From Mycobacterium sp. (GTDB lineage Bacteria; Actinomycetota; Actinomycetes; Mycobacteriales; Mycobacteriaceae), in the NCBI GenBank assembly GCA_018401645.1, contig JAGYKK010000015.1:1-64000 (forward strand): a stretch of 64,000 bases of DNA, in the 5' to 3' direction. A program made the position numbers and the translations under genes. This document shows positions 9,265 through 21,058 of this stretch, in pieces. The notes below the pieces were generated by a model, which saw nothing but the letters and a program-made list of their open reading frames with translations, made no database searches and was not told where the DNA came from. How positions within the stretch are numbered: position 1 is the stretch's first letter; every line of letters begins with the position of its first letter.

Positions 9265-9904
9265 ATGCGAATCGTGACCGCGTTTGTCACCGCGGCCGCC
9301 CCACTGGCACTTGTGATGGCGCCCAACGCCCACGGCGCCGGAGTGCCCGGATGTGGAGTTGGTCTTCGCCCGCGGCACCGGTGAGCCGATCGGCGTCGGC
9401 CGGGTGGGTCAGGCGCTGGCCGATGCTTTGGCGCCACTGCTCGGCGGCCGCACCCTGGCGACCTACGGGGTCAACTATCCGGCCGGGATCAACTTTCTCA
9501 ACACGTCCACGGGTGCCGATGACGCGGCGAGCCATATCGCCGGTATGGCAGCCAACTGTCCGAACACCCGGTTGGCTCTCGGCGGATTTTCCCAGGGCGC
9601 GGCCGTGGTCTCCATGCTGGCCGGTGTGCCGCCCGTCGGGCAGCGGATCGGTTCCCTAGGATCGGCCCCGCCGCTGGCACCGGATCTCGCCGGCCGGATC
9701 GCCGCGGTCGCGGTGTTCGGAAATCCAAGCACCCGTTTCGGGTCTCCACTGTCATCGGCGGGGATATTCGTCGGCCGGGCGATCGATCTGTGCAGTGACG
9801 GCGACCCGATCTGTTCCAAGGGCCGCAACCCGTTCGCACACACCAGTTACGAGAAGACCGCCCTGGTCGGCCAAGCCGCCGGGTTCGTCTCAGCGATGCT
9901 CTGA
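9265..9904 (+). CDS. Secreted cutinase-like serine esterase 2 of 3, one frameshift
   Basis: Starts MRIVTAFVTAAAPLALVMAP (a signal peptide) 11 bases after the first cutinase. One indel near 9350 separates this from the mature enzyme, CPDVELVFARGTGEPIGVGR. Nucleophile elbow LGGFSQGAAV, aspartate region IDLCSDGDPICS and histidine region FAHTSYEKT are all in one frame to the stop. Four cysteines fit the usual two disulfides. It is likely exported by Sec and active in the cell wall or outside. It is a tandem paralogue of its two neighbours. Confidence 0.85.
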
Positions 9905-9958
9905 ACTGCGACGATCGTCGCCTGGAACGCACCCGCCGGGTCGGGCTACGATGGGCTG

Positions 9959-10621
9959 GTGCGGGTGAGACGGATGAGCAGCGTGGTATCGGTGATCTCC
10001 GCTGCCAGCGCACTGCTGCTCGCCCCACCGGTGCAGGCCGCGCCATGCCCCGAGGTTGAGGTGGTGTTCGCCCGGGGCCGGACCGAACCGCCGGGTGCCG
10101 GGCAGGTCGGAAACGCGTTCATTGACGCACTGCGCTCGAAGACCGACAAGAGCATCGGCACCTACGCCGTGAACTACCCGGCGGATATCGAAGTCATTGA
10201 GGGCGCCAACGATATGAGCAAGCGCATTCAGTACACGGCGGCCAACTGCCCGGACACCACACTGGTGCTGGGCGGCTACTCCCTCGGGGCAGCCGTCGCC
10301 GACATCGTGCTCGGCGCCCCGACGAAGATGTTCGGCTACAACAACCCACTGCCGCCGGCGATGAGCGACCGGATCGCCGCGGTGGCGTTGTTCGGGAACG
10401 GAACCATTCCCTTCTTCGGGCCGATCTCTGAGATCAGTCCGACCTATGGCGGCAAAACGATTGACCTGTGCACCGCCACCGACCCGATCTGCAGCGGCAA
10501 CCTGAATCCCGACGACATCATCGGCGACTTCGTCGGCAAGTGGTCAGCTCACCAACAGCCCGCCTACATCGACTCCGGCCTCGTCGACGAAGCCGCCGCC
10601 TTCGTAGCGGCACGACTCTAA
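9959..10621 (+). CDS. Secreted cutinase-like serine esterase 3 of 3, intact
   Basis: A 220-residue protein. The signal peptide ends near [11 protein letters not shown]. The nucleophile motif is [10 protein letters not shown], with Leu where its paralogues have Gln; in this family the glutamine helps form the oxyanion hole, so activity or specificity may differ. The aspartate is in [11 protein letters not shown] and the histidine in [14 protein letters not shown]. The start is GTG 9959 or ATG 9974; the latter gives [16 protein letters not shown]. The last four bases overlap the convergent truA stop. Confidence 0.9.
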   Translation: MRVRRMSSVVSVISAASALLLAPPVQAAPCPEVEVVFARGRTEPPGAGQVGNAFIDALRSKTDKSIGTYAVNYPADIEVIEGANDMSKRIQYTAANCPDTTLVLGGYSLGAAVADIVLGAPTKMFGYNNPLPPAMSDRIAAVALFGNGTIPFFGPISEISPTYGGKTIDLCTATDPICSGNLNPDDIIGDFVGKWSAHQQPAYIDSGLVDEAAAFVAARL

Positions 10622-11493
10622 TCGCGGGAGCGCATATCCCTGGTCACCGCGGACCGTGCCGCCAACTCATCATCGGGTGGGTAGTCGACCGCGAGCAGAG
10701 TGAGCCCCCGGGCCGGAGCGGCTACGACGTCACTGGCGCGCGCGGTGGCGGTTAATTGCGTTGTGCACCAGGCTGGTTCGCGCCGATTTTCACCGACCGC
10801 CAGCAGAGCCCCTACCAGCGAACGCACCATCGACCAGCAGAAGGCATCTGCGGTGACATGAGCCGTCACCAGATCGCCGTCTCGTTCCCAGTCCAATCGC
10901 TGCAATTCCCTGATCGTCGTCGCACCCGGCCGGTGCCGACAGAACGCGGCGAAATCGTGCAAACCCAGTAGCGAGCGTGACGCGGTAGTCATCGCGTCGA
11001 TGTCCAGGGCGCGGGGCCACGGGGTGACGAAGCGGGACTGCTGTGGGTCGGCGCCGTACGGTGCCAACGAGAGTCGGTAGACGTAATGGCGGCGCAGAGC
11101 CGAGAATCGTGCATCGAAACCCGATGGCGCCCTGATGATCTGGCGCACCCGGACATCTTCGGGTAGGAACCGTGAGAGCCTGCGCACCAAGGCCGCGAAT
11201 TCCTCAGCGCCGCGATCGCCACCTCGCGGGTAGGCGTGGCCCAGGGCCTCGGCCGCGATATCGGTGTGAGCCACCTGGCCGGTGGCATGCACACCGGTGT
11301 CGGTGCGCCCGGCGGCGAACAATCGCACCGGTAACCGGAATACGGTCGACAATGCCTCGTCGAGGACGCCCGCTACGGTGCGGAGTCCGCTTTGGGCAGC
11401 CCAACCATGGAAATCCGTGCCGTCGTAGGCGATGTCGAACCGGAGTCGGACCGGTCCGGATTCAGGACTGATCAGACTCGGCCGTCTGGGCAT
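10618..11493 (-). CDS. truA: tRNA pseudouridine(38-40) synthase TruA
   Basis: About 291 residues. It isomerises uridines 38-40 in the anticodon arm of tRNAs. [19 protein letters not shown] marks the N-terminus and the catalytic aspartate is in [28 protein letters not shown] and [13 protein letters not shown] are further family signatures. ATG 11493 was chosen because it is the nearest start before the conserved domain; it overlaps the rplQ 3' end by 32 bases. The downstream frame is intact. It is the last gene of the alpha operon, as in M. tuberculosis. Confidence 0.94.
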   Translation of the reverse strand: MPRRPSLISPESGPVRLRFDIAYDGTDFHGWAAQSGLRTVAGVLDEALSTVFRLPVRLFAAGRTDTGVHATGQVAHTDIAAEALGHAYPRGGDRGAEEFAALVRRLSRFLPEDVRVRQIIRAPSGFDARFSALRRHYVYRLSLAPYGADPQQSRFVTPWPRALDIDAMTTASRSLLGLHDFAAFCRHRPGATTIRELQRLDWERDGDLVTAHVTADAFCWSMVRSLVGALLAVGENRREPAWCTTQLTATARASDVVAAPARGLTLLAVDYPPDDELAARSAVTRDMRSRD

Positions 11494-12085
11494 CGCCGAT
11501 CGCCTCGTCTTCGGCCTCGACCTGCTCAATCGGGGTCTCGACGGCCTCAGCATCCTCGACGGCGGCAGGCTCCTCGACGGCCTCAGCCTCCTCGACGGCG
11601 GCAGGCTCCTCGACGGCGGCAGGCTCCTCGACGGCGTCAGCTTCCTCGAAGGCGGCAACCGGGGCAGCAGCCTTCTTGGCCGCCTTCGTCGCCGCGCGAC
11701 GGGCCCGATCGGCCTCGGAGGTCACGGTCTTCTCCCGTACCAACTCGATAACGGCCATCGGCGCGTTGTCGCCCTTGCGGGCCTCCACCTTGATGATGCG
11801 GGTGTAACCGCCGGCCCGGTCGGCGAAGAACGGCCCGATTTCCGCGAACAGGGCGTGCACTACGTCCTTGTCACGGATTTTCTTCATCACCTCACGCCGG
11901 TTGTGCAGCGTGCCCTTTTTGGCATGGGTGATGAGCTTCTCGGCGTAGGGCCGCAGCGCTCGCGCCTTGGGCTCGGTGGTCTTGATCCGGCCGTGCTCGA
12001 AGAGCGAGGCGGCCAGGTTGGCCAGCAGCGCCTTCTGATGCGAGGACGACCCGCCGAGGCGAGGCCCCTTGGTGGGCTTGGGCAT
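11462..12085 (-). CDS. rplQ: 50S ribosomal protein L17 with acidic repeat tail
   Basis: A 207-residue protein. The conserved part ([20 protein letters not shown] to about residue 120) binds 23S rRNA. The C-terminal ~70 residues are a low-complexity Ala/Val/Glu tail made of repeated AVEEPA units; mycobacterial L17 is tailed (180 residues in M. tuberculosis as I recall) but this one is longer. It follows rpoA by 38 bases and overlaps truA. Confidence 0.96.
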   Translation of the reverse strand: MPKPTKGPRLGGSSSHQKALLANLAASLFEHGRIKTTEPKARALRPYAEKLITHAKKGTLHNRREVMKKIRDKDVVHALFAEIGPFFADRAGGYTRIIKVEARKGDNAPMAVIELVREKTVTSEADRARRAATKAAKKAAAPVAAFEEADAVEEPAAVEEPAAVEEAEAVEEPAAVEDAEAVETPIEQVEAEDEAIGDAQTAESDQS

Positions 12086-12123
12086 TGCGTCTATCTCCTA
12101 GGTGGGCCGGTCAAGGCGGTGGG

Positions 12124-13206
<1,083 letters not shown>

Positions 13207-13229
13207 CTATTTGATGCCGTTTGGGTGAA

Positions 13230-13251
13230 CTGCGGAACGGGCGTTCCGCAG
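13230..13251. other. Short perfect inverted repeat between rpsD and rpoA
   Basis: Arms CTGCGGAACG at 13230-13239 and its exact complement at 13242-13251 flank two bases. In RNA the inner pairs would open to form a loop of four or more. It lies directly after the rpsD stop and before rpoA, with no T-tract. It could be an attenuator or an mRNA-processing or stability element that sets the rpoA/ribosomal-protein ratio. Confidence 0.5.
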
Positions 13252-13253
13252 AG

Positions 13254-13859
13254 CTACTTCGAATAGAACTCGACGATGAGCTGCTCGGCGAGCGGCACCA
13301 TGATCTGCTCGCGGGTGGGCAGCTGATGGATGAGAATCCGCTGGCGCTCGCCGAGCACCTGCAGCCACGACGGGATCGGTCGATCGCCTGCGGTCTCCCG
13401 GGAGATCTGGAACGGCAGGGTGTTCAGTGACTTGTCCCGGACGTCGACGATGTCGTACTGCGAAACCCGGTAGCTCGGGACGTTCACCTTGATGCCGTTG
13501 ACCGTGAAGTGGCCATGGCTGACCAACTGGCGGGCCATCCGCCGGGTGCGCGCCATTCCGGCGCGGTACACGACGTTGTCCAGCCGGCTCTCCAGTATCC
13601 GCAGCAGGTTCTCGCCGGTCTTGCCCGACGAGCGGTTGGCCTCTTCGTAGTAGCGGCGGAACTGTTTCTCCATCACGCCATAGGTGAAGCGGGCCTTCTG
13701 CTTCTCCTGCAGCTGCTGGCGGTATTCGCTTTCCTTGACCCGTGCACGGCCATGCTGGCCGGGCGGATAGGGGCGCTTTTCGAACGATTGATCACCACCG
13801 ACGAGGTCGACGCCCAACCGGCGTGACTTACGGGTGATCGGTCCGGTGTAACGAGCCAT
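13254..13859 (-). CDS. rpsD: 30S ribosomal protein S4
   Basis: A 201-residue primary 16S rRNA-binding protein. MARYTGPITRKSRRLGVDLV starts it, and the S4 RNA-binding domain (about 92-155) contains RMARQLVSHGHFTVNGIKVN. It has no zinc-ribbon cysteines in the N-terminus, i.e. the zinc-independent form. It sits between rpsK (19-base gap) and rpoA. Confidence 0.97.
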   Translation of the reverse strand: MARYTGPITRKSRRLGVDLVGGDQSFEKRPYPPGQHGRARVKESEYRQQLQEKQKARFTYGVMEKQFRRYYEEANRSSGKTGENLLRILESRLDNVVYRAGMARTRRMARQLVSHGHFTVNGIKVNVPSYRVSQYDIVDVRDKSLNTLPFQISRETAGDRPIPSWLQVLGERQRILIHQLPTREQIMVPLAEQLIVEFYSK

Positions 13860-13878
13860 GGTGTGTGCCTACCCTTCC

Positions 13879-14301
13879 CTAGACCCGGCGCCGCTTGGGC
13901 GGACGGCAGCCGTTGTGCGGCTGCGGAGTGACATCAGAGATCGCGCCGACTTCCAGGCCGGCGGCCTGCAGCGAGCGAATTGCGGTCTCGCGGCCCGAAC
14001 CCGGGCCCTTGACGAACACGTCGACCTTCTTGACCCCGTGTTCCTGGGCCTTGCGGGCGGCGTTCTCGGCGGCGAGTTGAGCGGCGAACGGAGTCGATTT
14101 GCGCGACCCCTTGAAACCGACGTGGCCCGAGGACGCCCAGGCGATGACGTTGCCCTGCTGGTCGGTGATGGACACGATCGTGTTGTTGAACGTGCTCTTG
14201 ATGTGAGCCGCGCCGTGCGGGACATTCTTCTTTTCCTTGCGGCGGGTCTTCTGGCCCTTCTTGGAAGAGGCGGCTTGACCGGTCTTTTTTGCAGGTGCCA
14301 T
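13879..14301 (-). CDS. rpsK: 30S ribosomal protein S11
   Basis: A 140-residue platform protein of the small subunit. After a basic N-terminus with [20 protein letters not shown] it shows [20 protein letters not shown] and the C-terminal signature [18 protein letters not shown]. It is two bases from the rpsM stop, so clearly operonic. Confidence 0.97.
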   Translation of the reverse strand: MAPAKKTGQAASSKKGQKTRRKEKKNVPHGAAHIKSTFNNTIVSITDQQGNVIAWASSGHVGFKGSRKSTPFAAQLAAENAARKAQEHGVKKVDVFVKGPGSGRETAIRSLQAAGLEVGAISDVTPQPHNGCRPPKRRRV

Positions 14302-14303
14302 GT

Positions 14304-14678
14304 CTACTTAGCCTTCTTCTTGCCGGCGATGGTGCGCTTGGGACCCTTGCGGGTGCGCGCGTTGGTCTTGGTCCGCTGACCGTGGACGGGCAGCCCGCGG
14401 CGATGCCGCAGTCCCTGATAGCAGCCGATCTCGATCTTGCGGCGGATGTCGGCCTGCACCTCACGGCGCAGGTCGCCCTCAACCTTGAGATTGCCCTCGA
14501 TGTACTCGCGCAGCTGAGACAGCTGGTCGTCGGTGAGATCCTTACTGCGCAGATCCCGGTCGATGCCGGTCGCCGCGAGGATTTCCTGGGAGCGTGTTCG
14601 ACCGACTCCGAAGATGTAGGTCAGCGCGATCTCCATGCGCTTGTCGCGTGGAAGATCCACGCCCACTAAACGGGCCAT
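14304..14678 (-). CDS. rpsM: 30S ribosomal protein S13
   Basis: A 124-residue head protein contacting P-site tRNA and S19. It starts [20 protein letters not shown] and has the helix-two-turn-helix [11 protein letters not shown] and the basic tail [17 protein letters not shown]. The ATG is preceded by a strong AGAGGAA ribosome-binding site. A 200-base untranslated gap separates it from rpmJ. Confidence 0.97.
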   Translation of the reverse strand: MARLVGVDLPRDKRMEIALTYIFGVGRTRSQEILAATGIDRDLRSKDLTDDQLSQLREYIEGNLKVEGDLRREVQADIRRKIEIGCYQGLRHRRGLPVHGQRTKTNARTRKGPKRTIAGKKKAK

Positions 14679-14878
14679 ATGTTGGCATTCCTCTTTTTCC
14701 TGCGGAGGTCTATTCCCAGTCCATCCCGGAGGCTTCCGGGGCCCGGCCTCCGTTCCGGGCGTGCTGAGCTGACCGATCTTCATCGGGACTCATTGCACGC
14801 GGCCAATCCGCGCGCTGGTTCTGGGAGGTCTTCATTGAGTTGTCGTCGGCCGCCGGTCGGGCGGGGGGATCGGGCGGG

Positions 14879-14992
14879 CTACCCCTGGCGCTGCTTGTGT
14901 CGCGGATCGGTGCAGATCACCATGACTCGGCCGTGGCGACGGATCACCCTGCACTTGTCGCAGATCGGCTTCACGCTCGGGTTCACCTTCAC
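14879..14992 (-). CDS. rpmJ: 50S ribosomal protein L36
   Basis: A 37-residue protein. GTG 14992 gives [19 protein letters not shown], continuing [18 protein letters not shown]. Three cysteines and a histidine (CDKC, IC, RH) make the zinc-binding form. It lies between infA and rpsM as in other actinobacteria. Confidence 0.95.
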   Translation of the reverse strand: MKVNPSVKPICDKCRVIRRHGRVMVICTDPRHKQRQG

Positions 14993-15051
14993 GGCTGAAA
15001 AATCCTGTTCGTACTCGTCGTTGGGCCCCACATGGTGCGGGCCTGCCGGGT

Positions 15052-15273
15052 TTACTTGTAGCGGTACACGATGCGGCCCCGGGTCAGGTCGTAGGGCGAG
15101 AGCTCCACCACGACCCGGTCCTCGGGCAGGATGCGGATGTAGTGCTGCCGCATCTTGCCGCTGATGTGGGCGAGTACCTTGTGGCCGTTCTCCAGCTCAA
15201 TGCGGAACATCGCATTGGGCAGGGGCTCGACCACGCGACCCTCGACCTCGATGGCACCGTCTTTCTTGCCCAT
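15052..15273 (-). CDS. infA: Translation initiation factor IF-1
   Basis: 73 residues, [20 protein letters not shown], a single OB-fold protein that occupies the ribosomal A site during initiation. The full-length match to the family includes [20 protein letters not shown] and the end RIVYRYK. It is the first gene of the infA-rpmJ-rpsM-rpsK-rpsD-rpoA-rplQ-truA series; the 205 bases up to the divergent rmlB must hold the operon promoter. Confidence 0.97.
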   Translation of the reverse strand: MGKKDGAIEVEGRVVEPLPNAMFRIELENGHKVLAHISGKMRQHYIRILPEDRVVVELSPYDLTRGRIVYRYK

Positions 15274-15469
15274 ATCCTCACAGATTCTTAATTCTTGCGT
15301 TGTTAGTCACTCGTCGCCTGCCATGCCCGCGCAGCCTTCGGCCGACTTCAGAACGTGAGCCGGAGGAAGAGTTCGTTCCAGGACTGGGCACGCGAGAGCC
15401 GGCGCGAGTTCCGCACCGCTGTCTGAGGATACCCGCTGGGCATGTGCTTCTCCAAAATGTGCCAGATAG

Positions 15470-16474
<1,005 letters not shown>

Positions 16475-16475
16475 A

Positions 16476-17111
16476 ATGGGCGTGCGCGAACTTGCGGTTC
16501 CGGGAGCGTGGGAGATCACACCGCGTGTGAACGCCGACCGCCGCGGCGCCTTCTTCGAGTGGTTCACCGAGGACGGGTTCGCGGACATGACCGGGCACTC
16601 CTTCGACACCCGGCAGGCGAACTGTTCGGTGTCAGCCTCCGGTGTGTTGCGCGGCCTGCATTTCGCTCAACTGCCACCCAGTCAGGCCAAGTATGTGACG
16701 TGTGTGCGCGGTGCGGTCTTCGATGTGGTCGTCGATATCCGCGTCGGCTCCCCCACCTACGGTCGATGGGATTCGGTGCTCCTCGACGACGTCGACCGGC
16801 GATCGGTCTACATCTCGGAAGGTTTGGCACACGGATTCCTCTCCCTGCAGGATGATTCGACGGTCATCTACCTGTGCTCCACCCCCTATGCGCCCACCCG
16901 GGAACACACCATCGCCGCATGCGATCCGGAGATCGGTATCGACTGGCCGATGGCGCCGTCGCAACTGCGGCTCTCCGACCGCGATGCCGATGCACCCGGT
17001 CTCGCCGCGGTGCGGGCAACCGGCCTGCTGCCGGACTGGGACTCCGCGCGCAACTTCGTCGCCGGATTGCCCGCGCACCGCGGCTTGCGCGGCAGGCCAG
17101 ACATTTACTAG
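16476..17111 (+). CDS. rmlC: dTDP-4-dehydrorhamnose 3,5-epimerase
   Basis: A 211-residue cupin, the third step to dTDP-rhamnose. Catalytic histidine in GVLRGLHFAQLPPSQAKYV; FDVVVDIRVGSPTYGRWDSV and SEGLAHGFLSLQDDSTVIY form the cupin core; the catalytic tyrosine is in STPYAPTREH. The frame is intact and it is coupled to rmlB. rmlA and rmlD are not in this window. Confidence 0.95.
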   Translation: MGVRELAVPGAWEITPRVNADRRGAFFEWFTEDGFADMTGHSFDTRQANCSVSASGVLRGLHFAQLPPSQAKYVTCVRGAVFDVVVDIRVGSPTYGRWDSVLLDDVDRRSVYISEGLAHGFLSLQDDSTVIYLCSTPYAPTREHTIAACDPEIGIDWPMAPSQLRLSDRDADAPGLAAVRATGLLPDWDSARNFVAGLPAHRGLRGRPDIY

Positions 17112-17146
17112 GATATGCAAGTAAACCCACCGCCGGGAGGCCCCCC

Positions 17147-18667
17147 ATGAGCACGACGATCCAGCACTACATTGACGGTCGGCGCAGCCCGCTGGCCAGC
17201 ACCCGAACCGCCGATGTGTTCAACCCGAGCACCGGAAAGGTGCAGGCCCAGGTGCTGCTGGCCTCGGTGGCCGACGTCGACACCGCCGTCGCCTCAGCGG
17301 TCGCGGCGCAGCAGGAGTGGGGCGCCTGGAACCCCCAGCGCCGAGCTCGGGTGATGATGAAGTTCGTCGATTTGGTCAACGCCAACGCCGACGAACTCGC
17401 CGAACTGCTGTCCATCGAGCACGGCAAGACCATCCCCGACGCACTCGGCGATATCCAGCGCGGCGTCGAGGTCATCGAGTTCGCCATCGGCATCCCACAC
17501 CTTCTCAAAGGTGAATTGACCGAGGGCGCCGGTCCAGGGATCGACGTGTACTCGATCCGCCAACCCCTCGGCGTGGTCGCCGGAATCACCCCGTTCAACT
17601 TCCCGGCGATGATCCCGCTGTGGAAGGCCGGGCCCGCCCTGGCGTGCGGCAACGCCTTCATCCTCAAACCCTCCGAGCGTGATCCCTCAGTCCCGGTCCG
17701 ACTCGCCGAGTTGTTCACCGAGGCCGGCCTGCCCCCGGGCGCCTTCCAGGTGGTCCAGGGCGACAAGGAGGCCGTCGACGCCCTGCTGGACCACCCGGAC
17801 ATCAAGGCCTACGGCTTCGTCGGCTCCTCCGACATCGCCCAGTACATCTACTCCCGGGCCGCCGCCAACGGCAAGCGCTCGCAGTGCTTCGGCGGCGCCA
17901 AGAACCACATGATCGTGATGCCCGACGCCGACCTCGATCAGGCGGTCGACGCCCTCGTCGGCGCCGGCTACGGCAGCGCCGGAGAACGGTGCATGGCGAT
18001 CAGCGTCGCGGTCCCCGTCGGTGAAGAGACCGCAAACCGGTTGCGCGCTCGACTGGCCGAGCGGATCAAGGATCTCCGGGTCGGCCACAGCCTGGACCCC
18101 AAGGCCGACTACGGGCCGCTGGTCACCGCGGCGGCGTTGACACGGGTGCGGGGATACATCGACGCCGGAGTCACCGAGGGTGCCGAACTCGTCGTCGACG
18201 GCCGCGAAAAAGGTAGCGACGAAATGACATTCGGCGACGAAAGCCTCGAGGGCGGCTTCTTTATCGGGCCGTCCCTGTTCGATCACGTCACCACCGACAT
18301 GTCGATCTACACAGACGAGATCTTCGGGCCGGTCGTGTGCATCGTCCGGGCCCGCAACTACGAGGAAGCCCTGCGCCTGCCCAACGATCACGAGTACGGC
18401 AACGGCGTCGCGATCTTCACCCGAGACGGCGACACCGCCCGCGACTTCGTCTCCCGCGTGCAGGTCGGCATGGTGGGCGTCAACGTGCCGATCCCGGTGC
18501 CGGTCGCCTACCACACCTTCGGCGGCTGGAAGCGCTCCGGCTTCGGCGACCTCAACCAGCACGGCCCGGCCGCGATCCAGTTCTACACCAAGGTGAAGAC
18601 TGTCACCGAGCGCTGGCCGTCCGGCATCAAGGATGGCGCGGAGTTCGTCATCCCGACAATGAAATAG
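17147..18667 (+). CDS. mmsA: Methylmalonate-semialdehyde dehydrogenase (CoA-acylating)
   Basis: A 506-residue aldehyde dehydrogenase. It oxidises methylmalonate semialdehyde to propionyl-CoA in valine catabolism. FNFPAMIPLWKAGPALACGN and KPSERDPSVPVRLAELF lie in the cofactor domain; the catalytic cysteine is in GSAGERCMAISVAVPVGEE, and GFVGSSDIAQYIYSRAA is conserved in this subfamily. ATG 17147 is preceded by GGGAGG at 17135-17140. It heads an mmsA, acyl-CoA dehydrogenase, mmsB operon identical in order to the valine-degradation set of M. tuberculosis. Confidence 0.95.
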   Translation: MSTTIQHYIDGRRSPLASTRTADVFNPSTGKVQAQVLLASVADVDTAVASAVAAQQEWGAWNPQRRARVMMKFVDLVNANADELAELLSIEHGKTIPDALGDIQRGVEVIEFAIGIPHLLKGELTEGAGPGIDVYSIRQPLGVVAGITPFNFPAMIPLWKAGPALACGNAFILKPSERDPSVPVRLAELFTEAGLPPGAFQVVQGDKEAVDALLDHPDIKAYGFVGSSDIAQYIYSRAAANGKRSQCFGGAKNHMIVMPDADLDQAVDALVGAGYGSAGERCMAISVAVPVGEETANRLRARLAERIKDLRVGHSLDPKADYGPLVTAAALTRVRGYIDAGVTEGAELVVDGREKGSDEMTFGDESLEGGFFIGPSLFDHVTTDMSIYTDEIFGPVVCIVRARNYEEALRLPNDHEYGNGVAIFTRDGDTARDFVSRVQVGMVGVNVPIPVPVAYHTFGGWKRSGFGDLNQHGPAAIQFYTKVKTVTERWPSGIKDGAEFVIPTMK

Positions 18668-18678
18668 CAAGGGCGACA

Positions 18679-19845
18679 ATGAGCTTCATGACTCTCGACG
18701 ATGACGAGCGGGTAATCACCGAGACCGCGTCGGCCTTCGCCGCCAAGCGCATCGCCCCGCACGCGCTAGAGTGGGACCACACCAAGCACTTCCCCGTCGA
18801 CGTGATGCGCGAAGCCGCCGGGTTGGGCATGGCGGCGATCTACTGCGGAGAAGACGTCGGTGGCAGCGGGTTGCGCCGCCTCGACGCCGTCCGAATCTTC
18901 GAAGGACTGTCCGTCGCGGATCCGACAGTCGCCGCCTTCATCTCGATTCACAATATGTGCGCGTGGATGGTCGACACCTACGGCACCGCCGAGCAGCGCA
19001 AGTCGTGGATTCCAAAGCTGGCCTCGATGGAGTTGATCGCCAGTTACTGCCTGACCGAACCCGGTGCCGGCTCAGATGCGGCGGCGTTGCGCACCAAGGC
19101 CGTTCGGGACGGCGACCACTGGGTTCTCGACGGTGTCAAGCAGTTCATCTCCGGAGCCGGAACCTCCGACGTATACATCGTGATGGCGCGGACCGGCGCC
19201 GACGGACCGCGGGGTATCTCCGCTTTCATCGTCGAGAAGGGCACGCCGGGACTGAGTTTCGGCGCTTGCGAGGACAAGATGGGGTGGCACGCCCAGCCCA
19301 CCGCCCAGGTCATCCTGGAGGGCGTCCGGGTTCCCCACGACGCCATGCTCGGCGGCTCCGAGGGCGAGGGCAGTGGTTTCGGCATCGCGATGAACGGCCT
19401 CAACGGCGGACGCCTCAACATCGCGGCCTGCTCGCTGGGCGGCGGTCAGGCCGCCTATGACAAGGCCGCGAGCTATCTGGTGGACCGCCAGGCCTTCGGT
19501 GGGGCGCTGATTGACGAACCGACGATCCGCTTCGCGCTGGCGGACATGGCGACCGCCCTTGAGACCTCGCGATTGATGCTGTGGCGGGCGGCCAGCGCCC
19601 TGGACGCCGACGACGCCGACAAGGTCGAGTTGTGCGCAATGGCCAAGCTCTACGTCACCGACTCCTGCTTCGATGTCGCCGACCGGGCGTTGCAACTGCT
19701 CGGCGGGTACGGATACCTGCGCGAGTACGGCCTGGAGAAGATCGTCCGCGATCTACGCGTGCACCGGATCCTGGAGGGCACCAACGAAATCATGCGTGTG
19801 GTGATCGGCCGGGCCGCCGCGACGCAGGCTCGTGCCTCGGCGTAA
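18679..19845 (+). CDS. fadE9: Acyl-CoA dehydrogenase, probable isobutyryl-CoA dehydrogenase
   Basis: A 388-residue FAD enzyme. The flavin region has YCLTEPGAGSDAAALRTKAV, and the central domain AQVILEGVRVPHDAMLG. The C-terminal catalytic glutamate region reads HRILEGTNEIMRVVIGR. Its placement between mmsA and mmsB indicates the alpha,beta-desaturation of isobutyryl-CoA in valine breakdown. It starts 11 bases after mmsA and mmsB follows after 44 bases. Confidence 0.93.
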   Translation: MSFMTLDDDERVITETASAFAAKRIAPHALEWDHTKHFPVDVMREAAGLGMAAIYCGEDVGGSGLRRLDAVRIFEGLSVADPTVAAFISIHNMCAWMVDTYGTAEQRKSWIPKLASMELIASYCLTEPGAGSDAAALRTKAVRDGDHWVLDGVKQFISGAGTSDVYIVMARTGADGPRGISAFIVEKGTPGLSFGACEDKMGWHAQPTAQVILEGVRVPHDAMLGGSEGEGSGFGIAMNGLNGGRLNIAACSLGGGQAAYDKAASYLVDRQAFGGALIDEPTIRFALADMATALETSRLMLWRAASALDADDADKVELCAMAKLYVTDSCFDVADRALQLLGGYGYLREYGLEKIVRDLRVHRILEGTNEIMRVVIGRAAATQARASA

Positions 19846-19889
19846 TCACATCCGCTCCGGCGGGAAAACGTAGCAGGGAGAAGGCAACT

Positions 19890-20762
19890 GTGACCACGAT
19901 CGCGTTCTTGGGCCTGGGCAACATGGGCGCACCGATGGCAGCCAACCTGGTCAAGGCCGGCAACGTCGTGCGGGGCTTCGATCCGATACCCGCGGCCCGA
20001 TCGTCCGCCGCCGGCGACGGCGTCGCCGTTTTCGAGGACGCGGTCGCCGCGGTCGGGGGCGCCGACGTCGTCGTCACCATGCTGCCCAACGGGGCCCTGG
20101 TGCGTCAGTGCTACGCCGACGTCATGCCGGCGGCCACCGCGGGCGCGCTGTTTATCGATAGTTCCACGATCGCCGTTGATGACGCCCGCGCCGTGCACGA
20201 CTACGCCACCGACCGCGGCTTCGCCCAACTGGACGCCCCGGTCTCCGGCGGTGTCAAGGGCGCCATCGCCGGCACGTTGGCGTTCATGGTCGGTGGCGAG
20301 GCCGACTCGTTGCAGACCGCCCGGCCGGTGCTGGAAGCCATGGCGGGCAAGATCATTCACTGCGGGGACTCCGGTGCGGGCCAGGCCGCGAAATTGTGCA
20401 ACAACATGCTGCTCGCGGTTCAGCAGATCGCGGTCGGCGAGGCATTCGTGCTCGCCGACAAGTTGGGCCTGTCCGCGCAGTCGCTGTTCGACGTGATCAC
20501 CGGGGCGACCGGCAACTGCTGGGCGGTGCACACCAACTGTCCGGTGCCCGGACCGGTGCCGACATCGCCGGCCAACTATGACTTCAAGCCCGGTTTCGCC
20601 ACGGCACTGATGAACAAGGATCTGGGATTGGCGATGGCCGCGGTGGCCTCCACCGGCGCGTCGGCTCCACTCGGCAGTCATGCCGCACAGATCTACGCCC
20701 AGTTCGCGACCGACCACGCCGGCCTGGACTTCAGCGCGGTCATCGAGACCCTGCGGGGCTAG
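19890..20762 (+). CDS. mmsB: 3-hydroxyisobutyrate dehydrogenase
   Basis: A 290-residue beta-hydroxyacid dehydrogenase that oxidises 3-hydroxyisobutyrate to methylmalonate semialdehyde, the substrate of MmsA. The Rossmann motif is FLGLGNMGAPMAANLVKAG, substrate binding DAPVSGGVKGAIAGTLAFMV, and the catalytic lysine lies in GAGQAAKLCNNMLL. GTG 19890 is chosen for its position directly before the nucleotide-binding fold and after AGGGAGAAGG. It is the last gene of the operon. Confidence 0.95.
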   Translation: MTTIAFLGLGNMGAPMAANLVKAGNVVRGFDPIPAARSSAAGDGVAVFEDAVAAVGGADVVVTMLPNGALVRQCYADVMPAATAGALFIDSSTIAVDDARAVHDYATDRGFAQLDAPVSGGVKGAIAGTLAFMVGGEADSLQTARPVLEAMAGKIIHCGDSGAGQAAKLCNNMLLAVQQIAVGEAFVLADKLGLSAQSLFDVITGATGNCWAVHTNCPVPGPVPTSPANYDFKPGFATALMNKDLGLAMAAVASTGASAPLGSHAAQIYAQFATDHAGLDFSAVIETLRG

Positions 20763-21058
20763 TCGTCCCCGCGCCCGGGGGCGGTGTGCGTGCGTAACAC
20801 CTGTCCTTAGCCTTTTGGCTGTGGCTGCCGAAGTAACACGCCCCGGTCTCCCTGTATCGACATCAGCGCGCTCGCAGCGTGCGGGCCAGGGCTGGCGGCC
20901 GCCCCGGGATGGGTGGCGGTCCAGTTCGGCGGTCCCCTTGCTGTTGGTGTTCTTGGCGGAACGCCCGACAGCTACCACAGGGCAGGTCTCAAGCGGGGGA
21001 CCGCCACCTCAAGTTCCACGAGACCCGGGACAACCTCATGACCGCGACCTACCGCCGA
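20763..21058. other. Unassigned stretch between mmsB and the foreign SDR
   Basis: 296 bases, GC-rich up to about 21055. No reading frame in it matches a family I know, and there is no clean terminator, tRNA or transposase remnant. The composition changes sharply where the low-GC SDR begins, so this may be one flank of an insertion. Confidence 0.5.

Noticed and set aside
20763-21058. Transposase or integrase remnant left of the foreign SDR
   Set aside because: A frame contains residues such as RHLKFHETRDNLMTAT that superficially suggest a recombinase, but no conserved catalytic motif or terminal inverted repeats could be found.
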